In this document: one piece after another, positions 1 to 9,111 of the stretch
How positions within the stretch are numbered: the first letter of the stretch is position 1
Layout of the letters: every line of letters starts with the position of its first letter
DNA from: Pseudomonas sp.
GTDB taxonomy: Bacteria > Pseudomonadota > Gammaproteobacteria > Pseudomonadales > Pseudomonadaceae
Length of the DNA: 64,000 bases
Reading direction: 5' to 3'
NCBI RefSeq assembly: GCF_002796985.1
Contig: NZ_PEKX01000003.1
Coordinates: forward strand, 78,584-142,583
Notes under the pieces: model-generated
Database searches by the model: none
Seen by the model: only the letters and a program-made list of their open reading frames with translations
Told to the model about the DNA's origin: nothing
Translations under genes and position numbers: made by a program

Positions 1-274
1 CGGTCTTGGCCGCATCCACCGCCGAGGGCGAATGGCCGCCGGTGAGGCGTTCGATACGCAGGGCACGCATGCGCGCGTCGTCGAAGACGTAGTTCAGGCG
101 CGAGGCGAAGTCATCGTCCTCGCCGTCGATCGGCACCACGTAGACGCCGTCCTCGCTCCACAGCTGCGACCACTGTGCGTAGTCCTTGCGGTCCAGCAGT
201 TCGGCTTCGCGCCAGACGAATTCGATGGCCTTGGCCAGCGGGCCGGAGAAGCCGTTCAAGGTGTCGTTGCTCAT
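1..274 (-). CDS. iacD: Aromatic-ring dioxygenase small (beta) subunit IacD, partial
   Basis: First 91 codons of the small subunit of a ring-hydroxylating dioxygenase; the C-terminal part lies beyond the left edge. The start ATG (274-272) overlaps the iacC stop as ATGA, showing translational coupling. The residues LDRKDYAQWSQLW and EDGVYVVPIDGEDD are typical of the NTF2-like beta-subunit fold. In the indole-3-acetate (iac) pathway this subunit pairs with IacC. The rest of the usual set (iacE short-chain dehydrogenase, iacF ferredoxin, iacG flavin reductase) would be expected just outside the window. Confidence 0.85.
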   Translation of the reverse strand, partial: MSNDTLNGFSGPLAKAIEFVWREAELLDRKDYAQWSQLWSEDGVYVVPIDGEDDDFASRLNYVFDDARMRALRIERLTGGHSPSAVDAAKT

Positions 275-1554
275 TGGCTCATCATCCTTTTCCACATCTG
301 GTACGCCTCGCGCATGCCGCCTTCGTCGGTGGCGTGGGAGACCTTGTCGCCGTTCTCGGCGACCACTTCGCGGTTCAGGCCGCGGTTGACCAGGATCGGT
401 GCATCGACGCCGGCATAGGAGCCACGCTGCACGCGGTCCCAGGCTTCGGCGTCATCCGGGCTGCCGAAGCCGAACGGGCCCTGGAAGTGCTCGTGGATGC
501 GCATGCGCTCGCGGTTGGCGATTTCCGGGCCGCCGTCCATGCCCAGCGCGACGTGGCGAATCTCGGTCTCGGTGACGGAGATCGGCCGCAGCACGCGGAA
601 GAACGACATGGACATCGCCACGTTGGGGAACAGGTTGAGGTTGAAGCCGGCGCCATGCAGCGAACGGACGATGCGACGTACCTGCGCAGGCTCCATGGTC
701 TTCGACAGTTCCTCGGTGACGTGGGCGAAGCGCTCCTGGAGCTGCTCGGTGCCGTCGTCGTGGTCGAGGTCGACGTGCTCGGGGACCATCACCATCACGC
801 TGTGGCCGTTGCCCAGGGCGTGGGTGACCGCCTGCTCGTCGCTCATGAACGAGAGCATCTCTTCGGTCTCTTCATCCACCGAGGACATGAACGACTTGTG
901 CACGATGGGGAAGTGGTAGCCGTCGGTGGTGTTTTCCAGCTGGATCTTCCAGTTGCCGCGGAAGGTGAACTTGTGTTCGCCCTGGGTCTTGATCGGGTAG
1001 CCGGCGCCCTGCTTCATGAACAGGTCCATCCAGTGCTTGGCGCCGCCGAGGAAGTCTTCCAGCGGCTCGATCTCGTCGTTGTAGGTGGCGAACACCATGC
1101 CGGCGTAGCTCTCGACCCGCAGGCTGGTCAGCGGCAGCTCGGACTTGTCGAGGATGTCCTCGTAGCCGTCCGGGTACGGCAGCGCACGCAGCTTGCCGTC
1201 CAGCGCGTAGGACCAGCTGTGGTACGGGCAGGTGAAGCCGGTGGCGTTGCCCTTGTGCTTCTCGCACACGGTGGCGCCACGGTGGCGGCAGCGGTTTTCC
1301 AGGACGTTGATATGGCCCTTCTTGTCGCGCACCACGATCACCGGGCGGCGACCGACGCTGGTGGTCTTGAAGTCGCCGGCGTTGCGCACTTCGCTTTCGT
1401 GGGCGACCCACACCCAGGTGCGGTAGAAGATCTTGTCCATCTCCGCTTCGAACAGCTGCGGGTCGTTGTACAGCGAAACATCGACGCGGTCGTCGCCGAC
1501 CAGCTCTTCGACGCTGCGCGACCGGGCGATCAGCCGGTATTCGTGAGCGCTCAT
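271..1554 (-). CDS. iacC: Rieske non-haem iron dioxygenase large subunit IacC
   Basis: 427-residue alpha subunit of a Rieske ring-hydroxylating oxygenase, cytoplasmic. The N-terminal Rieske domain shows CRHRGATVCEKHKG followed by FTCPYHSW, the CxH...CxxH ligand set of the [2Fe-2S] centre. The C-terminal catalytic domain carries the mononuclear iron region (DGYHFPIVHKSF). The ATG at 1554 was chosen because GAGGAG lies just upstream; the reading frame stays open for another 30 codons without a good ribosome site. By analogy with P. putida 1290, IacC with IacD acts late in indole-3-acetate breakdown and yields catechol. The assignment rests on domain type plus the iacA-B-I-H context. Confidence 0.9.
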   Translation of the reverse strand: MSAHEYRLIARSRSVEELVGDDRVDVSLYNDPQLFEAEMDKIFYRTWVWVAHESEVRNAGDFKTTSVGRRPVIVVRDKKGHINVLENRCRHRGATVCEKHKGNATGFTCPYHSWSYALDGKLRALPYPDGYEDILDKSELPLTSLRVESYAGMVFATYNDEIEPLEDFLGGAKHWMDLFMKQGAGYPIKTQGEHKFTFRGNWKIQLENTTDGYHFPIVHKSFMSSVDEETEEMLSFMSDEQAVTHALGNGHSVMVMVPEHVDLDHDDGTEQLQERFAHVTEELSKTMEPAQVRRIVRSLHGAGFNLNLFPNVAMSMSFFRVLRPISVTETEIRHVALGMDGGPEIANRERMRIHEHFQGPFGFGSPDDAEAWDRVQRGSYAGVDAPILVNRGLNREVVAENGDKVSHATDEGGMREAYQMWKRMMSQ

Positions 1555-1564
1555 GCCCCTCTCC

Positions 1565-2728
1565 TCATGCCGATTTCTTATGTTTTTGCGCAGGCCGCGT
1601 GGCAGCCAGGCTGTGTTCGAGTTGCGCGCCGAAGGCGCACACACGTTCGTCGTCGCCCTGGCGGCCGACGATCTGCAGGCCGACTTTCAGCCCGCCGCAA
1701 TCCAGGTCCACCGGCACGGTCAGCGCCGGGTGTCCGCTCAGGTTGAAAGGCCGTACCAGGGGCGTCATGCCGGCCACGGACTTGCCGTTGCGCGCATCGC
1801 TGAGCAGCGGCGGCAGGTCGGGCATGGTCGGCAGCAAGAGCACTTCAAAGTCCTCCAGCGCGGCATCGATGGCGCGGGTGAAACCGTCGCGCACCTTCTC
1901 CGCCTCGGCGCGCTCGGCGTCTGTGGTGCGGCTGGCCAGCAGCAGGCGCTGCTCGACGTCGGCGCCGATCAGGCCCTTGCCGGTCAGCGCCGCATAAGCG
2001 GCCCAGTTCTCGTGGTTGATCACCACCAGCCCGGCCTGGAAGGCCGCCTCGAATTCACCGAGGAACAGGTGGCTGCGGCGCCAGCCGGCGCGATCGGCGG
2101 CGGCGCCCAGGCAAGCCTGGATGTGCGGCGCCGACGGTACTTCGAGGAAGGCCACACGGGCACCCTCGCCCGGCATCCGAACCTCGCCGAAGCCGGGGCA
2201 GATGACCTGCATGGCGGCGATCAGGTCGGCCATGCTGGCCGCGAACGGGCCGACGCAATCCAGGCTGCTCTGCGCCGGGTGCACGCCGTCACGGCTGACC
2301 CGGCCGAAAGTCGGCTTCAGCCCGGCGATGCCGCAGCAGGCCGCCGGTACGCGGATCGAGCCGCCGGTGTCGGTGCCCAGGGCGATGTCCGCCAGCCCCG
2401 CCGCCACGGCGGACGCGGAGCCGCTGGACGAGCCACCCGGCACACGGTCGGGCGCCATCGGGTTGATCGGCGTGCCGGTCCAGTCGTTGATGCCGGTGAC
2501 GCCGAAGGCCAGTTCGTGAAGGTTGGTCTTGCCGACGATCTGCCAGCCGGCGTTCAGCACGGCGTCGACCACGAAGGCGTTGCGCTCGGCTGGCGCGGCA
2601 TCGGCCAGCGCGCGGGTGCCGCAACGGGTCGGGTAGCCGGCGATGTCGATGCTGTCCTTGACCGCGACGCGCTTGCCGTTGCCGTTATCGTTGTGGCCCA
2701 GGAGGAATTCGCTGACGAAGGTGCTCAT
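1565..2728 (-). CDS. iacH: Amidase-signature hydrolase IacH
   Basis: 387-residue amidase-signature enzyme. The Ser-cisSer-Lys triad is visible: Lys in VAVKDSIDIAG, the Gly/Ser-rich stretch PGGSSSGSASAVAAGLADIA, and the nucleophile region GTDTGGSIRVPAA. The family cleaves C-N amide bonds; in the iac pathway it is thought to act on an oxidised oxindole-acetate intermediate, though the exact step is less certain than the family. The start ATG overlaps the iacI stop by four bases and has AGAGGAGA upstream. It is shorter than many amidases (450 or more residues) but the core is complete. Confidence 0.88.
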   Translation of the reverse strand: MSTFVSEFLLGHNDNGNGKRVAVKDSIDIAGYPTRCGTRALADAAPAERNAFVVDAVLNAGWQIVGKTNLHELAFGVTGINDWTGTPINPMAPDRVPGGSSSGSASAVAAGLADIALGTDTGGSIRVPAACCGIAGLKPTFGRVSRDGVHPAQSSLDCVGPFAASMADLIAAMQVICPGFGEVRMPGEGARVAFLEVPSAPHIQACLGAAADRAGWRRSHLFLGEFEAAFQAGLVVINHENWAAYAALTGKGLIGADVEQRLLLASRTTDAERAEAEKVRDGFTRAIDAALEDFEVLLLPTMPDLPPLLSDARNGKSVAGMTPLVRPFNLSGHPALTVPVDLDCGGLKVGLQIVGRQGDDERVCAFGAQLEHSLAATRPAQKHKKSA

Positions 2729-3225
2729 GGGCGGCTCTCCTCTGCTCTACCCAGCAGGCGCTGCGACAGGCGCTGGGTACGGAAGTGGCTGATCTGCCAG
2801 TGCCCGTCGATCTCGCGGAAATCGATGTCCAGGCGCGTGCCGAACAGCTCGGTGTGGCCCTCGGCGTAGGTCGAAAGCTGCTGCATGATCCATTGCCCGC
2901 GCGCGGTGCGGCCGTTGACACGGATCGACTCGCTGGTGAGGAAGTGCAGGTTCAGCGTGAAGTGCGGCGACGGCGGCAGGTAGCCGAAGACGAACGCCGC
3001 AATCGCCTCGCGGCCCTGGTGATGGCCGAAGGTTTGCGCGGTGGATGAGCCAATGCCCTCCCATACCGCGTCCTCGCTGAACAGCTCGGCCAGCTCGCTC
3101 ATCGCCACCGGCGCGTGCGGCACATCGCAGAGGTCCATGTAGCGGGCCATCAGCCGACGCACCTGGCTCTCCCCTTCGAGGGCCTCCAGGCGGCGGTTCA
3201 GTTCGGCCATGCTCAGGCTGCTCAT
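2725..3225 (-). CDS. iacI: SnoaL/NTF2-like protein IacI
   Basis: 166-residue SnoaL-like (NTF2 fold) protein. Visible features are an N-terminal helix (LNRRLEALEGESQVRRLMARYMDLCDVP), a conserved FSEDAVWEGIG segment and a C-terminal HWQISHFRTQRL strand, as in small cyclases, dehydratases and dioxygenase-associated proteins. It lies 3 bp after iacB and overlaps iacH by 4 bp. IacI belongs to the iac set of indole-3-acetate degraders; its precise chemistry is not evident from sequence. Confidence 0.82.
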   Translation of the reverse strand: MSSLSMAELNRRLEALEGESQVRRLMARYMDLCDVPHAPVAMSELAELFSEDAVWEGIGSSTAQTFGHHQGREAIAAFVFGYLPPSPHFTLNLHFLTSESIRVNGRTARGQWIMQQLSTYAEGHTELFGTRLDIDFREIDGHWQISHFRTQRLSQRLLGRAEESRP

Positions 3226-3228
3226 GGC

Positions 3229-3600
3229 TCAGGTCCGCGCGGCTTCAGGGATGGTCAGCGGGCGGCCGATGCGCGCCTCGACCTTGGCGTACTTCCACAG
3301 GCTGTACTCGCCCACCGGGGTGGTGCGGAACAGGTTGCAGGCGTCGATCACGGTCTGGTGGCAGTCGACGTCGGCCATGATGTAGACGGTCCACGGCGAG
3401 GTGGTGGACGGGCCGACCATCAGGCGGTCGTCATCCAGCACGCCGAGCACGTTCATCCCCGGCAGCGCGCCGAGGTCGCCCATCATCTGCGAGAAGCCCT
3501 TCCACACGGTGATGCCTTCACCGGTGGGCAGGTCGAAGAACGGCTGGGCGATGCCGATGCAGAACAGTACGCGCAAGGGTTCGGTGGTGGGACGGGTCAT
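3229..3600 (-). CDS. iacB: Conserved iac-pathway protein IacB
   Basis: 123-residue small protein of the type found between iacA and iacI in indole-3-acetate degraders. It has no membrane segment or known catalytic motif. The pattern (VLFCIGIAQPFFDLP, NVLGVLDDDRLMVGPS, SPWTVYIMADVD) suggests a ferredoxin-like alpha/beta barrel such as small isomerases or EthD/REDY-type proteins, which is inference only. AAGGA precedes the ATG. Position after iacA and 3 bp before iacI supports the name more than the sequence itself. Confidence 0.78.
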   Translation of the reverse strand: MTRPTTEPLRVLFCIGIAQPFFDLPTGEGITVWKGFSQMMGDLGALPGMNVLGVLDDDRLMVGPSTTSPWTVYIMADVDCHQTVIDACNLFRTTPVGEYSLWKYAKVEARIGRPLTIPEAART

Positions 3601-3630
3601 GTGTCGAGTCCTTGTTCTTATAGGGTTGAA

Positions 3631-4782
3631 TCAGATGTATCCGGGGAACGGCGGCACATCGAGCAGCACCGCGCCGGCGCCGTCGTACATGCCATCGCTG
3701 AGGAAGGCGTGCTGGGTGACCACCATGGCGTCGCGCAGGTAGCGCTGCAGTGGGTGGTGCATATAGATCGCCGTGGTACCGGCCAGGGTGTAGGCGCGGC
3801 GCACCACGTCGGCGCCGGCGCGGGACACGTGCACGGCGGACAGGCGCAGCTGGCTGACCTGTTCGGGGCTCACCGCATCGCCGGCCAGGATGGATTCCCA
3901 GACGGCCTCGGTGGCGTCATAGAAGAAGCCGCGCGCGGCCTGCAGTTCGGCTTCGGCCTTGCCAATCTCGATGCGCACGTAGGCGCGGTCGCCGAGCTTG
4001 GGCGCGCCGGTCACACCGCTGGAGGAGGCCATGCGGGTGATCTCGTCCAGCGCCGCGCGGGCCAGGCCGAGGTTGACCACGGCGAGCACCTGGGCGGCGT
4101 AGGCGATGGTCGGGTAGCGGTACAGCGGCTCGTCGATGTTGGATTCGCCGCCACGGATGAAGGTCCAGTCGTCCGCGACGAAGGCGTTGTCCAGCTTCAG
4201 GTCGTGGCTGCCGGTGCCCTTGAGGCCGACCACGTTCCAGTTCTCGACGATCTCCACGTCCCTGGCGCGCAGCACTGCGGTGCGCGGCTTGCCGCCGGGG
4301 CCACCGATGCCGATGCCGACGCCGAGCACGTCGGCGCCCTTGCAGCCGCTGGCGAACTTCCAGGTGCCGCTGACCCGCCAGCCGCCTTCCACTTGCGTGG
4401 CCGGCTGGATCGGGAACAGGCCGCCAGCGAACACCAGGTCCGGGCCGTCGGCATAAAGTTCGGCTTGGGTATGGCGGGGCAGCGCGCTGAGGTAAGTGCT
4501 GGCGCTGCCAAAGCTGGCAACCCAGCCGGCGGAACCGTCGGCCTCGGCGATGCGCTCGATCAGGCGCAGGAACTGGGCTGGCGGCAGTGCGTCGCCACCG
4601 AAGCAGCGCGGCGTCGCGGCGCGGTAGATGCCGACATCGCGGAAGCGTTCGATCATGTCGCGCGGCACGTGGGAGTGGCTGTCGAACTCCTCGCGGCGCT
4701 GGCGGACTTCATCCAGTACACGCTGGAATTCGAGGGCACGGCCGTCCGCATCGAGCGGTTCGGCGAGGGCGGCACGCAGCAT
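3631..4782 (-). CDS. iacA: Acyl-CoA-dehydrogenase-like flavin monooxygenase IacA
   Basis: 383-residue protein of the acyl-CoA dehydrogenase fold subgroup that works as flavin-dependent monooxygenases with a separate flavin reductase (IacG in this pathway, outside the window). The helical N-terminus, central beta domain (GGWRVSGTWKFASGCKGADV) and C-terminal helical domain ending with RRAYTLAGTTAIYMHHPLQRYLRDA are complete. It is expected to hydroxylate the indole ring in the first step of indole-3-acetate degradation. The frame is open for 38 more codons, but the ATG at 4782 has GGAG seven bases upstream and matches family length. First gene of the operon. Confidence 0.9.
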   Translation of the reverse strand: MLRAALAEPLDADGRALEFQRVLDEVRQRREEFDSHSHVPRDMIERFRDVGIYRAATPRCFGGDALPPAQFLRLIERIAEADGSAGWVASFGSASTYLSALPRHTQAELYADGPDLVFAGGLFPIQPATQVEGGWRVSGTWKFASGCKGADVLGVGIGIGGPGGKPRTAVLRARDVEIVENWNVVGLKGTGSHDLKLDNAFVADDWTFIRGGESNIDEPLYRYPTIAYAAQVLAVVNLGLARAALDEITRMASSSGVTGAPKLGDRAYVRIEIGKAEAELQAARGFFYDATEAVWESILAGDAVSPEQVSQLRLSAVHVSRAGADVVRRAYTLAGTTAIYMHHPLQRYLRDAMVVTQHAFLSDGMYDGAGAVLLDVPPFPGYI

Positions 4783-4863
4783 GGCGTCATCTCCGGTTGT
4801 TCTTGTAGGGCCGGCCCGTTCGATGCGGGTCGGTCGTCGTTGGGGCCAGTGTATGAACCGCCG

Positions 4864-4889
4864 TGCACGCCCAACTATTGGTGCGTGCA
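4864..4889. promoter_or_regulatory. Imperfect palindrome in the iacA/kinase divergent region
   Basis: TGCACGCCCAA and TTGGTGCGTGCA are inverted around CTA, with a single-base offset. It is the strongest dyad in the 213-bp gap between iacA and the divergent sensor kinase and is a candidate operator for the response regulator or repressor controlling the iac genes. No protein-binding data can be read from the sequence. Confidence 0.45.
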
Positions 4890-4995
4890 GCCCCATGCCT
4901 AAAGAAATCCCCTAGTCGGCGCCGGGTTACTCCGCAGTCCCATCGCGCTACGCTGCGCGGTATAAAGACAGCACCTGCCTCCGAGAGCGCGTTCG

Positions 4996-6471
4996 ATGTT
5001 CCAGCCCAAGCCCGACGACTTCCTCACCCTGCTGCAGGCCATGCCGCTGTGCGTGATCCTCCACGATGCGCAGACCAAGGAAATCCTCTGGGCGAACAAC
5101 GCCGCCCTCGCCGTGCTCGGCTTCACCCTGGAAGAGCTGGTGCCGCTGAAGGCCCCGGACATGACCGCCAAGGCCCCGCAGTACCGCCGCTCGGTCGGCC
5201 TGCGCTGGCTGGAAGGCGCGGCGCGCACCGGCCAGCGCACCATCGAGTGGTGCTACCGCTCCAAGCAGGGCGTGGAGATTCTTTCCGAAGCCGTCGCCAC
5301 CCGCGTCCACCTGCAGGAGCGCGACGTGCTGATGGTGCAGTTCCGCGATATCTCGAAGGAGAAGCAAGTCGAGCGCGACCTGCAGCGTTTCGAGAGCCGC
5401 CTGAAGGCCTTCATGCAGGACCTCGCCGAAGGCGTGGCGGTGCTGGATGCGGACGGCAAGCTGCGCTTCCTCAGCGAGTCTGCCCTGCCCCTGCTGGGCG
5501 GCAGCCAGGACGACTGGATGGCGCACAACTTCCTCGACCGCTGCGACACCACCACGCGCCCGCGCCTGCTGCATCACCTCGCCATGCAGCCGCCGAGCCG
5601 CGAGCCGTACTCGGTCAGCTACCAGTTGCAACGCCTGGACGGCGAATGGCGCTGGCACCATGCGACCTGCCGCTACATCGAGATCGAGGACGACCTGGTC
5701 GGCCACCTGCTGCTGTTCCGCGACGTCACCGATCAGGTGCGCGCGGCCCAGGCACAACGCCAGAGCGACCAGAAGCTGGAGTACCTGGCGCGCTACAACG
5801 CCATGGGTGAAATGGCCCTGGCGATCGCCCACGAACTCAGCCAGCCGCTGGCGGCCACGCGCAACTTCATCGAGGGTGCGCTGATCCGTCTGGACCGCGA
5901 GCAGAAGACCGAAGCCTCCGCCGCCTGGGGCCTGGACAGCGCCGTGCGGCAGATCGAGCACGCCTCGCTGATCATCAAGAGCGTGCGCGAATACGTGGTG
6001 AAGCTGGAGCAGGCCGAACAGCGCATCGACCTCAACGAACTGCTTGGCGAGACGCTCTATTTCATCAGCCTCAAGGCCCAGCCGAGCAACGTGCGGGTTG
6101 AGCTTGAGCGCTGCGACGAACCGCTGTGGGTGAGTTGCGAGAAAGTGCTGGTCGGCCAGGTGATCCTCAACCTCGCCTTCAACGCCATCGAGGAGATGCT
6201 CAACCTCCCCGAAGACCGCCGCCTGCTGCGCATCCGCACTTCTAGCGAAGGGAACAGCGCGCGGTTGTCAGTCCTCGACCAGGGCCGGGGCATTGATGCC
6301 GGGGCCAGGGAACGGTTGTTCGATGGTTTCTTCACCTCGAAAGTGAGCGGCAACGGCATTGGGTTGGCGCTGTGCCAGAGCATCGTTTCGCGGCACCGCG
6401 GGGACATCTGGGCGGAGAACGTCGAGCCGTGCGGGGCGATGTTCTGTTTCGAGCTGCCGTTGGCGGAGTGA
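4996..6471 (+). CDS. Double-PAS sensor histidine kinase divergent from iac operon
   Basis: 491-residue kinase without clear membrane segments, so probably cytosolic. Order: PAS1 (about 10-120), PAS2 (about 132-250), HisKA with H-box AIAHELSQPLAATRNF (His279), then HATPase_c with N-box NLAFNAIEEM, G1 DQGRGI and G2 GNGIGLALC. It would autophosphorylate on His279 and pass phosphate to a response regulator. It is divergent from iacA, and two-component control of iac genes is known in some other bacteria, so an indole-3-acetate-related signal is a reasonable guess. No response regulator lies next to it; the following sequence is a REP pair and then EF-G. Confidence 0.85.
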   Translation: MFQPKPDDFLTLLQAMPLCVILHDAQTKEILWANNAALAVLGFTLEELVPLKAPDMTAKAPQYRRSVGLRWLEGAARTGQRTIEWCYRSKQGVEILSEAVATRVHLQERDVLMVQFRDISKEKQVERDLQRFESRLKAFMQDLAEGVAVLDADGKLRFLSESALPLLGGSQDDWMAHNFLDRCDTTTRPRLLHHLAMQPPSREPYSVSYQLQRLDGEWRWHHATCRYIEIEDDLVGHLLLFRDVTDQVRAAQAQRQSDQKLEYLARYNAMGEMALAIAHELSQPLAATRNFIEGALIRLDREQKTEASAAWGLDSAVRQIEHASLIIKSVREYVVKLEQAEQRIDLNELLGETLYFISLKAQPSNVRVELERCDEPLWVSCEKVLVGQVILNLAFNAIEEMLNLPEDRRLLRIRTSSEGNSARLSVLDQGRGIDAGARERLFDGFFTSKVSGNGIGLALCQSIVSRHRGDIWAENVEPCGAMFCFELPLAE

Positions 6472-6517
6472 TCGGGCGCCGACGCTTTGCACTCCACGCC
6501 GCGCGCCGGCACTGCCT

Positions 6518-6593
6518 GTAGGAGCGAGCTTGCTCGCGAACCCATCTGCCGGGGCTCCGGAGCCAAGCGGTTCGCGAGCAAGCTCGCTCCTAC
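6518..6593. repeat. REP pair (24-bp perfect inverted repeat)
   Basis: The element 6518-6541 (starting GTAGGAGCGAGC) is repeated exactly in reverse complement at 6570-6593 across a 28-bp loop. This is the classic Pseudomonas REP/REPIN arrangement. A half-copy of similar sequence sits at about 18103-18118 and a short end fragment at about 14158-14167. Confidence 0.9.
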
Positions 6594-6642
6594 GAAGATC
6601 AAAAGCACCGACGCTCTTGGGCACCGTTGTGGGTTCAGCACC

Positions 6643-6714
6643 GTAGGGCGCATAACCTGGAACAGGTTATCCGCCATTCCCGGCGGATAACGCTGGCGCG
6701 TTATGCGCCCTGCG
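6643..6714. repeat. GTAGGGCGCATAACC palindromic repeat, copy 1
   Basis: Inverted-repeat unit whose arms begin GTAGGGCGCATAAC and end GTTATGCGCCCT, with an inner hairpin AACCTGGAACAGGTT. The first 33 bases are identical to the copy at 10606. Together with the REP pair it fills most of the 315-bp gap between the sensor kinase and EF-G. Confidence 0.85.
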
Positions 6715-6745
6715 AAAAGCGCCATCGCCGGGCTCCACCAAAGAG

Positions 6746-6767
6746 AACGGCGCCCGCGGGCGCCGTT
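6746..6767. terminator. Perfect GC-rich hairpin downstream of EF-G
   Basis: AACGGCGCCCG is followed immediately by its exact reverse complement, 21 bp after the EF-G stop on the minus strand. The T-rich stretch on the EF-G side (CTCTTTGG) is weak, so termination is likely but not certain. Confidence 0.6.
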
Positions 6768-6786
6768 GCTGGCTCTGGCTGGACGA

Positions 6787-8895
6787 TCAGCCGTGGGACT
6801 TCTTGATGATCGCCTCGGCAATGTTCGCCGGCGCCTCGGCGTACTTGGTGAACTCCATCGAGTAGCTCGCCCGCCCCTGGGACATCGAACGCACATCCGT
6901 GGCATAACCGAACATCTCGCCCAGCGGCACCTCGGCGCGGATCACCTTGCCCGCTGGCGTGTCTTCCATGCCCTGGATCAGCCCGCGCCGGCGGTTCAGG
7001 TCGCCCATCACGTCGCCCATGTAGTCCTCCGGCGTCACCACCTCGACCTTCATCACCGGCTCCAGCAGCACCGCGCCGCCCTTCTGCGAGAGCTGTTTGG
7101 TGGCCATGGAGGCGGCGATCTTGAACGCCATCTCGCTGGAGTCGACGTCGTGGTAGGAGCCGTCGAACACCGAGGCCTTCAGGCCGATCAGCGGGTAGCC
7201 GGCGAGCACGCCGTTCTGCATCTGTTCCTCGATGCCCTTCTGGATCGCCGGGATGAACTCGCGCGGGATCACGCCGCCGACCACCTCGTTGACGAACTCC
7301 AGCCCATCCTTGCCCTCGTCGCCCGGCTCGAAGCGAATCCAGCAATGGCCGAACTGGCCACGGCCGCCGGACTGGCGGACGAACTTGCCTTCGATCTCGC
7401 ACTTCTTGCGGATCGCCTCGCGGTAGGCCACCTGCGGCTTGCCGATGTTGGCCTCGACGTTGAACTCGCGGCGCATGCGGTCGACGATGATGTCCAGGTG
7501 CAGTTCACCCATGCCGGAAATGATGGTCTGCCCGGTTTCCTCGTCGGTCTTTACACGGAATGACGGGTCTTCCTGGGCCAGCTTGGACAAGGCGATGCCC
7601 ATTTTTTCCTGGTCGGCCTTGGTCTTGGGTTCCACGGCCACGGAAATCACCGGATCGGGGAAGTCCATGCGTTCGAGGATGATCGGCTTGTCGATGGCGC
7701 ACAGGGTGTCGCCGGTGGTGACGTCCTTCATGCCGATCAGCGCGGCGATATCGCCGGCGCGCACTTCCTTGATCTCCTCGCGCTGGTTGGCGTGCATCTG
7801 CACCATCCGCCCGACGCGTTCCTTCTTGATCTTCACCGAGTTGAGCACGGCGTCGCCGCTGCTGAGCACGCCGGAATAGACTCGGGCAAAAGTCAGGGTA
7901 CCGACGAAGGGGTCGGTAGCGATCTTGAACGCCAGCGCGGAGAACGGCTCGCTGTCGTCGGCGTGGCGCTCCAGGTGCTTCTCTTCATCGTCGGGGTGGG
8001 TGCCATTGATCGCGGGGATTTCCGAAGGCGCCGGCAGGTAGTCGATCACTGCGTCGAGCACCAGCGGCACGCCCTTGTTCTTGAACGAGGAGCCGAGCAC
8101 CGCCGGGACGATCTCGTTGGCCAGGGTGCGCTGACGCAGGCCGGCCTTGATCTCTTCGACGGTCAGCTCCTGGCCTTCGAGGTACTTGTTCATCAGCTCG
8201 TCGTTGGCTTCGGCGGCGGCTTCGATCATGTGCGCGCGCCACTCCTCCGCCAGCGCCTGCAACTCGGCGGGGATCGCTTCCTCGGTGTAGCTGGTGCCCT
8301 GATCGGCATCGTTCCAGACGATGGCCTTCATCTTCACCAGGTCGATCTGCCCGGCGAAGGTTTCCTCCGAGCCGATGGCCAGCTGGATCGGCACCGGGGT
8401 ATGGCCCAGGCGCTGTTTGATCTGCGCCACGACGCGGAGGAAGTCGGCGCCCTGGCGGTCCATCTTGTTCACGTAGGCCAGGCGCGGCACGTGGTACTTG
8501 TTGGCCTGGCGCCAGACCGTCTCGGACTGCGGCTCGACGCCATCGGCGCCGCTGAACACCACCACTGCGCCGTCGAGCACGCGCAGCGAGCGCTCCACCT
8601 CGATGGTGAAGTCCACGTGGCCGGGGGTGTCGATGATGTTGAAGCGGAACTTGTGGTCGTACTGCTTGGTGGAGCCCTGCCAGAACGCCGTGGTGGCCGC
8701 CGAGGTGATGGTGATGCCGCGCTCCTGTTCCTGCACCATCCAGTCCATGGTCGCCGCGCCGTCGTGCACCTCGCCCATCTTGTGGTTCACACCGGTGTAG
8801 AAAAGGATGCGCTCGGTCGTCGTGGTCTTGCCGGCGTCGACGTGGGCGACGATGCCGATGTTGCGGTAAAGCTCGATGGGCGTGGTGCGAGCCAT
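6787..8895 (-). CDS. fusA2: Elongation factor G, second copy
   Basis: 702-residue complete EF-G, the GTPase that translocates tRNA and mRNA and helps recycle ribosomes. G1 AHVDAGKTTTTER, G3 DTPGH and G4 NKMD are all intact; domains II-V follow, ending with a normal domain V (YSMEFTKYAEAP). GGAG precedes the ATG. It is not in a str operon: no rpsL, rpsG or tuf flanks it, so it is most likely the extra fusA copy found in many Pseudomonas. The main copy must lie elsewhere. Nothing in the sequence suggests loss of GTPase function. Confidence 0.92.
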   Translation of the reverse strand: MARTTPIELYRNIGIVAHVDAGKTTTTERILFYTGVNHKMGEVHDGAATMDWMVQEQERGITITSAATTAFWQGSTKQYDHKFRFNIIDTPGHVDFTIEVERSLRVLDGAVVVFSGADGVEPQSETVWRQANKYHVPRLAYVNKMDRQGADFLRVVAQIKQRLGHTPVPIQLAIGSEETFAGQIDLVKMKAIVWNDADQGTSYTEEAIPAELQALAEEWRAHMIEAAAEANDELMNKYLEGQELTVEEIKAGLRQRTLANEIVPAVLGSSFKNKGVPLVLDAVIDYLPAPSEIPAINGTHPDDEEKHLERHADDSEPFSALAFKIATDPFVGTLTFARVYSGVLSSGDAVLNSVKIKKERVGRMVQMHANQREEIKEVRAGDIAALIGMKDVTTGDTLCAIDKPIILERMDFPDPVISVAVEPKTKADQEKMGIALSKLAQEDPSFRVKTDEETGQTIISGMGELHLDIIVDRMRREFNVEANIGKPQVAYREAIRKKCEIEGKFVRQSGGRGQFGHCWIRFEPGDEGKDGLEFVNEVVGGVIPREFIPAIQKGIEEQMQNGVLAGYPLIGLKASVFDGSYHDVDSSEMAFKIAASMATKQLSQKGGAVLLEPVMKVEVVTPEDYMGDVMGDLNRRRGLIQGMEDTPAGKVIRAEVPLGEMFGYATDVRSMSQGRASYSMEFTKYAEAPANIAEAIIKKSHG

Positions 8896-9111
8896 GGCGT
8901 GCTCCGTTTCTGCTGGTTGACTGCCGGGCCTGCAGCTGCGGGTCCGTTGCCTGCGCGGGGACGGCGAGAGGAAGTGCAGCGTCAGAAATTTCTGAGCGCA
9001 ACAGGCTCAAGGTAGCGCGTCTTCGTGGCAATTCCAGTGTCGGGCCGTCGCAGTGGGTGTCGTCCGACCGGCTGCGCGGCAGTGCCATTGCGCTGACGCG
9101 TAGGAAAACCA

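Noticed and set aside
175..1746. A 523-codon plus-strand frame across the iacC region
   Set aside because: Antisense shadow of iacC; no domain, and composition is Val/Ala/Arg/His-rich as expected for a mirror frame.
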